From: Abelmoschus esculentus | Taxonomy: Eukaryota; Streptophyta; Magnoliopsida; Malvales; Malvaceae | Assembly: GCA_035048815.1 (NCBI GenBank) | Contig: JAUCBN010000042.1 | Location: 3,038,001-3,102,000 of the forward strand | Direction: 5' to 3' | DNA length: 64,000 bases | In this document: positions 24,968-32,990 of the stretch, in pieces | Position numbering within the stretch: the first letter of the stretch is position 1 | How the letters are laid out: each line of letters starts with the position of its first letter | Position numbers and translations under genes: made by a program | Notes under the pieces: model-generated | Database searches by the model: none | What the model saw: the letters and a program-made list of their open reading frames with translations, nothing else | Told to the model about the DNA's origin: nothing

Positions 24968-26786
24968 ATGGATCGAAGGGATGCTATGGCGCTATCTGGT
25001 TCTGCATCTTACTATATACAACAAAGAGGAATGACTGTGCCTGGGTCCGGAACACAGACTGGGGTACATGGATCATCGGGCATTCATCCATTATCTTGTC
25101 CGAACGTTCAATACCAATCGAGTATGAATGCCACTACTATGGGAGCAACCTTATCCGTAGAGCCCTTGTCTGGAATCACCCCTCACAGTGTTAATGTAGG
25201 CACGCCTCCTGTGGTGCCATCTAGTGAGACCGGGAAACGAAAAAGAGGAAGGCCTCGGAAGTATGGACCTGATGGATCTGTTTCGTTAGCACTGACTCCT
25301 GCATCAGCTACTCATCCTGGAACAATAACTCCGATCCAAAAACGGGGAAGAGGGCGGCCTCCGGGTACAGGAAGGAAGCAGCAGTTGTCTTCCCTTGGTA
25401 TGTTTTTCCCCATCTGTCTGCAATGTTTACAGCTCGATTATGTTTATGTTTCAATAATATTTTAAAATTGCATGCTCAGCCTTGTATATTGTTAGGAATT
25501 TGCTGAGAGCCGACAAAAGTTTCAACCTTTAAATAACTACTGGTACACTATATGTTCCAAATTCATTAATTCCTACAAGCTAAAGTTCCATTGTCCTTGC
25601 TTAATGAACATGTTCTATCTTGTCATGGCATGCAGTTTATCTCTGTTTCTTAGTTCTTGATTCTGACATATTTTATTCCTGCTATGTGAATGATGTTGCA
25701 ATTGTCTAATTCTTTTGCTAGGTGAATTGCTGTCTGGTTCAGCTGGGATTGGTTTTACTCCGCACGTCATCACGATTGCGATAGGAGAAGTAAGCGATTT
25801 TCTTTTATCAGGCCTTGAACTCTACCCTCGAGATATGATTTGTTTGAATATGGTACCATTGTTTTTCAGTAGGCTATCTTATAATGGGAGAAGTTCTGTG
25901 TTCCTGAGAATTACTTTTAACTTTCCCTGCAGGATATTGCGACAAAATTAATGTCATTTTCACAGCAAGGGCCAAGAGAAGTATGCATTTTATCAGCCAA
26001 TGGTGCCGTCTCAACCGTCACACTTCGCCAACCGTCATCATCGGGTGGCACCGTTACATACGAGGTTTGGCACTTGATAACAGACCCTTGCATTGCTTTA
26101 TGACAGATGTGTTCTTAAATGCTGTTGAACAAACTTTATTCCTCTGAAATTCTTGTCCTGATGCATATTTTCATTGAAAATTAATTTTTCCATGTCCATT
26201 TTTGTGATTTCTATAGGGACGATTCGAGATATTATGTTTGTCAGGCTCTTACCTGTTGACAAGCAATAGTGACTCTCGCAATCGAACTGGTGGTCTTAGT
26301 GTTTCTCTTGCCAGTCCCGATGGTCGTGTCATTGGCGGAGGTGTTGGAGGGATGCTTATCGCAGCAAGCCCCGTTCAGGTAACTCTTCGATCGCTGTTTA
26401 TTAGATGTTCTATAAGTTAATAAGATAAGTTTAACTGCTTCGTTACAAGTCCGAAACAGTAGGAAGCCATGAATATACTGGGGAATTTACTTGTATAGCA
26501 TTGAACATGAATCATCTTTGTATGCATCTTAAGCAAATGATGAATAAAACAGGTGATTGTGGGGAGCTTCATCTGGGGTGGCTCAAAGACAAAGAACAAG
26601 AAAGGGGTCGGTCAAGACGGTCTAAAAGACTCGGACGATCGGATCATCCACAATCTAGTATCTCCTCCCGGCATTTCACCAAATCAAAATCTTACTCCAA
26701 CTTCGGCTACAAGCATGTGGCCCGGGTCACGATCAATGGACATGCGTAACAATAGCCATGTTGACATCGATCTAATGCGTGGATGA
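24968..26786 (+). CDS. AT-hook motif nuclear-localized (AHL) protein, two AT-hooks plus PPC domain
   Basis: AHL proteins bind AT-rich DNA and oligomerise through the PPC/DUF296 domain to control growth, flowering and chromatin state. Exons 24968-25397, 25722-25789, 25933-26064, 26217-26378 and 26553-26786 give 341 residues. AT-hook 1 is KRGRPRKYG (about 92-100). AT-hook 2 is KRGRGRPPGTGRKQ (about 125-138). The PPC domain (about 150-295) runs FTPHVITIAIGE, REVCILSANGAVSTVTLRQP, GRFEILCLSGSYL, then GRVIGGGVGGMLIAASPVQV and VGSFIW. Two hooks with a multi-exon structure place it in the intron-containing clade. The start is the second of two ATGs four bases apart (24964 and 24968); only the latter opens the AHL frame. 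The leader contains GA and CCTTT microsatellites and a gtaagt near 24180 that may start a leader intron. Confidence 0.93.
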
Positions 26787-27433
26787 CGACTCTTTCTCGT
26801 ATAGTTTCGCGAGCAATGTAGATAGTTTGCCATCGAAGGCCATCACCGGATTGTAATTTGAAAGTCTTCTATCAGTCTGATTTTTTGCTTTGATGATTCT
26901 TACTTCAACCAATCGAATTCGGTCTGATATCTGTATCTTTGATGACAGTTCGGATTTCGGAATTGTAGAACTCGTGATTTCAACTGATCCTTAGGGTTGG
27001 ATTTCATTTTCTCCTGTTTGAACCAAGATATGCTTCGCTAATCTTTATAGCCAGACATGAGTTTAGTAGCTTTTTGTTTCCTTCGACAGGTCTGAAAATT
27101 CAACTTTCTTGGGGTTTTCCTCTTGTAATTTCGTTGTCGGATCATTACAGTTCGGTTTAGAACAGTCGGAATCAAACATTAAAGTAGATATAAAAATAAA
27201 CTTGAACTTGATTATTTATTTTATATGATATTTATGTATGATCAAATTAGAATATATAATTTCAAAATTCGATGCAACTTTGCCTTAATGATTATTAAGT
27301 GATTTAGTATTGTTTAAATAACCTCGAATTTAAAATTTTATGTATAAAAAAATTATTAAAAAAATTATTCATAAAAATTAAATATATAATATAAACTATT
27401 CCAAATTAATTAAAATAAAGTTATGTGAACCAA

Positions 27434-27806
27434 CCGGGAAATTCTAAAAAAAGCTTGTCTTAGAAAAAGCCTAAAAAAAGTCGTACCGTTTTTCTTACAA
27501 AAGTTGTAAGAAATTCGGTATATATTTTTCGGTACACATTTTTCGGTATATACCGAAATTCTTACAACTTTTGTAAGAAAAACGGTATATACCGAAATCT
27601 TTATACTTTTTGTAAGAAAATCGGTTTATAACCGAAATTCTTACAGTTTTTGTAAGAAATTCGGTATATACTGTTTTTCTTACAGTTTTTATAAGAATTT
27701 CGGTATATACCGAAAAGTGTGTACCGAATTTCTTACAACTTTTGTAAGAAAAACGGTACAACCATTTTTTAAGCCTTTTTTAAGACCGACTTTTTCTAGA
27801 ATTAAC
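27434..27806. repeat. Foldback element built of six palindromic modules
   Basis: The outer arms of about 80 bp are inverted copies of each other; both contain gtaccgtttttcttacaaaa and ttgtaagaaattcggta. Between them the sequence alternates two palindromes, cggtatataccg and cttacaa-n-ttgtaag. The second occurs six times with a spacing near 45 bp. The whole strand could fold into one long hairpin or a row of short ones. It looks like a non-autonomous DNA element with tandem amplification inside. Flanks aaccaacc and aaccgaacc may be a damaged target duplication. No protein coding. Confidence 0.7.
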
Positions 27807-28519
27807 CGAACCAAAAAGGACAAACAACAAAAAGAAAAATCAATGGCTGCTGACTGCTGTGGTAGGTAAGGTCTCTCAGTACCTATAATCTAAGGTTTCA
27901 GTACCTAGAATCTGCCAAACTTTTTAAAACTATATTAATATTTCAATCTTAATAAACTTTTTTTAATAAATGAAAAAAATATTTATCTAAAATTATTAAT
28001 AAACTGTATAAATAATAAAAAAATTAATCATACAATCAAATAAAATTATTTATACAATTTTACGGTTTATAACAAGAAATGAAAAATTAAATCACAATTA
28101 TTTTTAAATAATCTTAATCGAATATTTATCTTTATTAAGAAAACAATAGCATTTCTTGTCTTTGACTTACTCTTGTACATTCTATCATTTCATTCTTGTT
28201 AATTGAAATAGAATCAATAATACCTTGTCAACTGAATGATAATAGTCAAGATAGATTTTCTTTTTCATGGATTAACATCCATTAGTTCATACTTACCGAT
28301 CATCTAGAAAAGTATTTTTTTTTATAGACTATCATAATTTTCTTTCAAACATGTTACGAGTAAGAATAATTAATAAATAAATGAGTGATATTCTCAAAGC
28401 TAGAATTACACAAAATGCATAGCACATTAAACTGCTCACCCATGTCGATATTCGTACTTTAATAGATATCCGATATTAAATTACAAGTTAAATAAAAAAA
28501 ATTGAGAAACTGATAGACT
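27807..28519. other. Intergenic, AT-rich
   Basis: No gene or clear element was found. A short less AT-rich piece at 27840-27910 carries a diverged duplicate (cagtaccta-ta-atct twice). Confidence 0.4.
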
Positions 28520-28528
28520 ACCCCAAAT

Positions 28529-29452
28529 GAGTAGGGGTGTTCAAATGGTCGGTTCGGTTAACCGACCGAACCGAACATCCAAAATTTCATTAACTGAAAT
28601 TTTTTTCGTATTAACCGTTAACCGAATCAAAAAAGTTCGAAAATTTTTAACCAAACTGAAAAAAGTTCGGTTAATCCGATCGATTAAATCGGTTAACCGA
28701 ATTTTTTTTAAAAAATGGATAAATTACACAAATAATCACTAAACTATGTTAAAATAATTTTTTAGGCACGAAACTTTTAAAAATTATAAAAAAAACTATT
28801 AGACTTATCGAATTATTACATTGATTCATCATACATTATAAATTACTGATAAATATTAAAAATTTTAATAATTATTTTTTTAATTTAATAAATTTAATTA
28901 TTATTTTATGTTAATTTTATAAAATTTAATGACCATTTTATAATTTTTACAAATTTAATGACTAAAAATAAATATATAAAAATATATATAATATATAAAA
29001 ATTTTGGTTAATTTGGTTAATTCGGTTAATTAACCAATTTTGAACCGAATTAACCGATAACTAAAATTCCAAAAAATCATTAACCGTTAACCGATCCAAT
29101 CTAAAATTAACCGACCGATTAACCGAAAAAATTTCGATTCGGTCGGTTAATTCGGTTAACCGAAATTTTGAACACCCCTACAAATGAGCAAAAATCTTTT
29201 GCCCATTTCTCATGCCCCATTTGTGCCTCCTTTGTTATTTTACTAAAAAATTAAATTTTAAACCCTAACCCATATTTTTTATATCTTAAACCCTAAACCC
29301 TATACATAAAAAATACACCCTACCCCTAATTTTCTATACCCTAACTTAAACCCTTAACCTAAAATCCTAAATCCTAAACCCTATACCCTAAACCCTCTAA
29401 TTTAAAGTGAGACATAAATGGGGGCATGGGAAGGGGCTAATGATTTGGACTC
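28529..29452. mobile_element. MULE-like miniature element with 9-bp TSD, split by a hAT insertion
   Basis: The left end starts gag at 28529 and resumes at 29189 as caaaaatcttttgcccattt after the hAT insert. The right end is the inverse, ccccttcccatgcc-like text ending tggactc. The nonamer accccaaat lies outside both ends (28520-28528 and 29453-29461) with no mismatch, the hallmark of Mutator-like elements. The interior is packed with degenerate accctaaa/ccctaaac motifs resembling the plant telomere repeat. No transposase. The family recurs at 29484-29728 and 49013-49459. Confidence 0.8.
28532..29180. mobile_element. hAT miniature element (649 bp), perfect 8-bp TSD
   Basis: The ends are taggggtgttcaaa and ttttgaacacccctA, inverted. 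The octamer caaatgag flanks both sides (28524-28531, 29181-29188). Subterminal DNA is dense in ggttaaccga and ttcggttaa palindromes, likely transposase-binding sites (inference). The centre is A/T filler. It inserted three bases inside the end of the MULE-like element, so it is the younger of the two. Confidence 0.92.
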
Positions 29453-29483
29453 ACCCCAAATAACTTTATATCATAAAACTTTC

Positions 29484-29728
29484 GAGTGTAAATCATCTGC
29501 CCTTCCCCATGCTTCCATTTATGCTCACTTCTAATTAGAGGTTTAAGGTTTTAGGTTAGTGGTTTTGGTTAGGGTTTAGGAAATTAGGGGTAGAGTGTAT
29601 TTTTTAAAGTAGAATTTAAGGTTTAGAATATAAAAAATAAAAATTTAAGATTTAAAATTGAATTAAAAAAAAACAAAGAAACACCAAAACAAGGCATAGG
29701 AAAGAGCCATAAGTTTTTTTTTTTTTTC
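29484..29728. mobile_element. MULE-like miniature element (245 bp), perfect 9-bp TSD
   Basis: Left end gagtgtaaatcatctgccct. Right end is the inverse, aggaaagagccataagttt followed by a T run and c. The nonamer aaaactttc flanks both sides (29475-29483, 29729-29737). The interior has ggtttaaggttttaggt-type telomere-like motifs. It is the same family as 28529-29452, only 22 bp away from it. Confidence 0.85.
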
Positions 29729-29989
29729 AAAACTTTCATATTCATACGCCGAAACCCGAAAAGCCTCCCATATTTCCTCGCCTTAAAACCATTATTTTGG
29801 GCTCTAGTTGTGGTTAAATCAAATGCTCCCTAAGACCCGTCAGAAGAAAATAACCCATCATTTCTCCCTTTAGTTGGGTTTCTTCATAATTTCATATTGT
29901 ACTTTGGTTCATTATATATAGGTTTCCACATTTACAGATTTTCAAACAAGATTAAAAAAAACAGTAGGGGAAAGAATAAAGAAGCATGT

Positions 29990-32428
29990 TTTATTTAGTG
30001 TTTTTCAGTTAATTATCTTCCTTTCTGTCTTTTTTCTGTTCATTTGTTCAGGTATTGAAGCTCAGACATGCGACCCTAGTGGCAACATACAAGGCACAAC
30101 GCCACCACCAGGGCAGTGTAACCAGGACAATGACGCCGAATGTTGTGTAGCAGGCGAGGTTTATACAACATACACATGTTCGCCGCCCGTATCCGACAAT
30201 ACACCCGCGACTCTAACTATCAACAGCTTCGAAGAAAGCGGAGATGGTGGTGGTCCATCGAAATGTGACGAGCAATATCACTCGGATGATGAACCTGTGG
30301 TGGCACTCTCGACAGGTTGGTTCAGCCAGAGCAGTCGTTGCAACAAATTCATTAACATCAATGGGAACGGAAACAGCGTTGTCGCGACCATTTTAAAATC
30401 GAAAAGTGTGAAAAATAGCCTAGCGAGTTAATTTGAAAAAAATTGAATTTAACTGCTTTTAATTGTGAAAAACCAAATTTTATTGAAAACATTTGAATTT
30501 TAAAATTAATTTGGAGTCGCCACCGGCCATTTTGGTAGGCCAGACACCATAAAACAAACCAGAGATTTATTTTTAAAACATTGGGTTCGGGAGTCGGTTA
30601 CGCGTAAGGACGACCCTCACGAGCGCCCGAAAATCGGTACCTTTTAATTACACGTGGCATTTCGGTATTTCAAATAATAATATTAATTTAATCCGTTATT
30701 GGCAAATAAATATCGTTCGAATAAGAATATCCTTTTGGATAAAAAAATATATTTCTTTTAAATACGAGCTTAATAAGACGTCCTCTAGATAGGAAACCTT
30801 AACTCGTATTTAAAGAAATATAAGTTCTGCCCCAAAAGGTTTTAAAATGCATGATCAATTATTATCTTGTCGATTTTAAGTTCTAACCTAAAAGGCTCCA
30901 TCAATTTAAATATTTAAATCCTATTAAATTATTAATTTTACTGGGTGTATTATGATAACATCCAAATGCACGGACACTACCATTTTGACACCAAACAAAA
31001 TTAATAATTCTATTGGTGCTACTAATCTTTACCTAATTAATTTTATTAAATTCTAACCTTAAATTATTTATCATTTTCTACGTTTCGATGACGCGCCGAA
31101 TACGATACCGAAGTATACCCTTAGCCAACATAATGCCATTTCATAATACTGACCACTTAGTATATTCAAGGTATAAGATTAGAACGCCATCGTTACTAAA
31201 TTATCTCCCTATTTAATTAATTATTTAATCAAAGTAATTAATCCTAAAAAAGTTCTAATTTAATTAATCTAAGTAAAATTAAGTGTCACCCTAAACAAAT
31301 ATACTATATGATTTTAAATTATACAAACATACAAATATTAATTAAAAGCGTACAAATAAGTTAAATAAAAGCAATACTTAAAGATAAAGGGATTGAATTA
31401 AATTTTATTCGAAACATAAGAGCTCAAATCATCTCATAATAGTGGTTAAAATTAATGAATTGGGAGTGAGGGTTACATACCTGATTCCATGAATGGCCAT
31501 AATTTCACGTTGCTTCGGGCCGAAAGTCGCTGAAACTTCTACTAATCAAACGCTTTGCATCTTTTTGATGCAAGGAGAAGAAAACTTGGCTTCATATCAC
31601 AGTAGTCGAAGTAAACTCTTCAAACTTATGACCAATTTTGCCTTCAAAGTGACATATGAACACTGTTTTGCTCATTGTCCAATTCGATCATAGCCTTTCA
31701 CGTGCTCCAACGATCTCCGGTGATGTTTTCCGAACTCCGGTCAAGTTTTGAGTCACCTTCTCCACTAGTTTCGAGTTTCTCCCTTCAATAAGAGAAGGTG
31801 CAGCAATGCCAATAAATTCATCACTTGAACCATTATTGCGAACAGCTATACGAGTTATACTCTCTGCCAAAAAGCCACTGCCACATGCCTATCTCATTTT
31901 TTGAAACATGTTTTGCTAGATTCCACCATCAAATTGTGGAAAAGGAATGATTCCAGGCAAAAATGTATATGGACACTACTAATCTTGTTGAAGCACTAAA
32001 GATCGGGCTACAACGTCACCCCCAGTGCCTCTGCATAGCCTCCACTTTTGTTCTCTGCCGAGAAACCCCCCTTTCGGTTACATTGGTAACCGGTTATAAA
32101 CCACCCCCCACATGGTAACCGAATGCAATCTTATCCGTATATTTTTATTTATTTATTATTATTATTGAATTTTTATGAATATTATTTATTTAATTATATT
32201 TACGTAGGCCTTATTTTATATTCGAACCCTGAACGAAATTCGGGTATTACAAGCGTGAGGGCTTTGGTGGTCGACGAATGTGACTCTAGGGTAGGGTGTG
32301 ACGATGAGCATGCTTATCAGCCACCGTGCCGTAATAACATCGTCGATGCCTCGAAAGCAGTTTGGACGGCTTTGGGAGTGCCAGAAAGCGAGCAGGGTGA
32401 ACTAGATGTTACTTGGTCTGATGCCTAA
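29990..32428 (+). pseudogene. Kiwellin (ripening-related) gene, split by an LTR insertion
   Basis: Kiwellins are secreted Cys-rich double-psi beta-barrel proteins; some bind fungal effector enzymes. A hydrophobic leader (LIIFLSVFFLFICS) is followed by EAQTCDPSGNIQGTTPPPGQ, CNQDNDAECC, YTCSPPVSDNT, SKCDEQYHSDDEPVVALSTG and RCNKFININGNGNS. The reading stops at 30379. It resumes at 32257 with RALVVDECDSRVGCDDEHAY, PPCRNNIVDASKAVWTALGV and ends DVTWSDA at 32428. Between the halves lies an 1872-bp solo LTR flanked by agcgt. The start is also damaged: the only nearby ATG (near 29985) is out of phase with the leader, as if one base were lost. Apart from these two lesions the coding parts are well preserved, so inactivation seems recent. 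A functional allele without the insert may exist elsewhere. Confidence 0.9.
30380..32251 (-). mobile_element. Solo LTR (1872 bp) of an LTR retrotransposon, 5-bp TSD agcgt
   Basis: Read on the minus strand it begins tgtaataccc and ends ggtcgcgaca, the TG...CA termini of LTRs. The pentamer agcgt flanks both sides (30375-30379, 32252-32256), as retroviral-type integration leaves. I see no second copy of either end inside and no gag/pol frames, so a solo LTR from recombination is the simplest reading. The terminal text (tgtaataccc; ggtggcgactcc near the end) reminds me of Tekay/Del-type Ty3 elements, which is inference. Short frames inside are not genes. Confidence 0.85.
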
Positions 32429-32458
32429 GTTACAAATCTCATGTCACATTTGATATAA

Positions 32459-32536
32459 GAATAAAGAATACTTAAGCCTGTTAGATTATGGTTTAATAGA
32501 ATAAAGAATACTTAAGCCTGTTAGATTATGGTTTAA
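32459..32536. repeat. 39-bp tandem duplication 3' of the kiwellin gene
   Basis: Two copies of a unit starting agaataaagaatacttaagc, at 32459-32497 and 32498-32536, one difference at the end of the second. It lies 30 bp after the kiwellin stop codon, so in its former 3' UTR. Confidence 0.9.
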
Positions 32537-32990
32537 CAGTGTAACAATCGGTATCGGAATCGAATTCGTCCATTAATAACGGCAAGAAAAACTTCGGAAA
32601 TCATAGCAAACAGTACCAGATAAAGGCATTGGAATTGTCTATCCATCCTTCTTTTAGTGTTCATTTACCTTCTAAACTGTAATTTTATCCTTCTTTTACT
32701 ATATAAACAGAAACTATAGGAAAATAATGAACCAGGAGCTGTCTAATTTGATGTCATTCTCAAGCATACAGGAAGAACCAAGAGCTGAGACATATTTGGC
32801 AGTGTCTTAATTCACGGATGGCAGACAATATCGGGACAATTTCTTGCATTTATTTCTAAGCCATTACATATCTGATTCCTAGAACATGTATTATTACTGG
32901 AAACAAACCGGGCTTTACAAATTACAACCATAGCTGGACAACCAGAAGCCAAAACTGATAATTGCATGAAAATAAATCCCATAACCTTGT

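Noticed and set aside
27495..27761. Open frame with YRFSYKSCK-like repeats
   Set aside because: It is translation of the palindromic module array, not a protein.
29230..29400. Telomere end or fusion scar
   Set aside because: The CCCTAAA motifs are degenerate and bounded by element termini with TSDs, so they are transposon interior.
31493..32428. Short frames inside the solo LTR
   Set aside because: No gag, protease, RT or integrase signatures; the last one is simply the second half of the kiwellin gene with a chance upstream extension.
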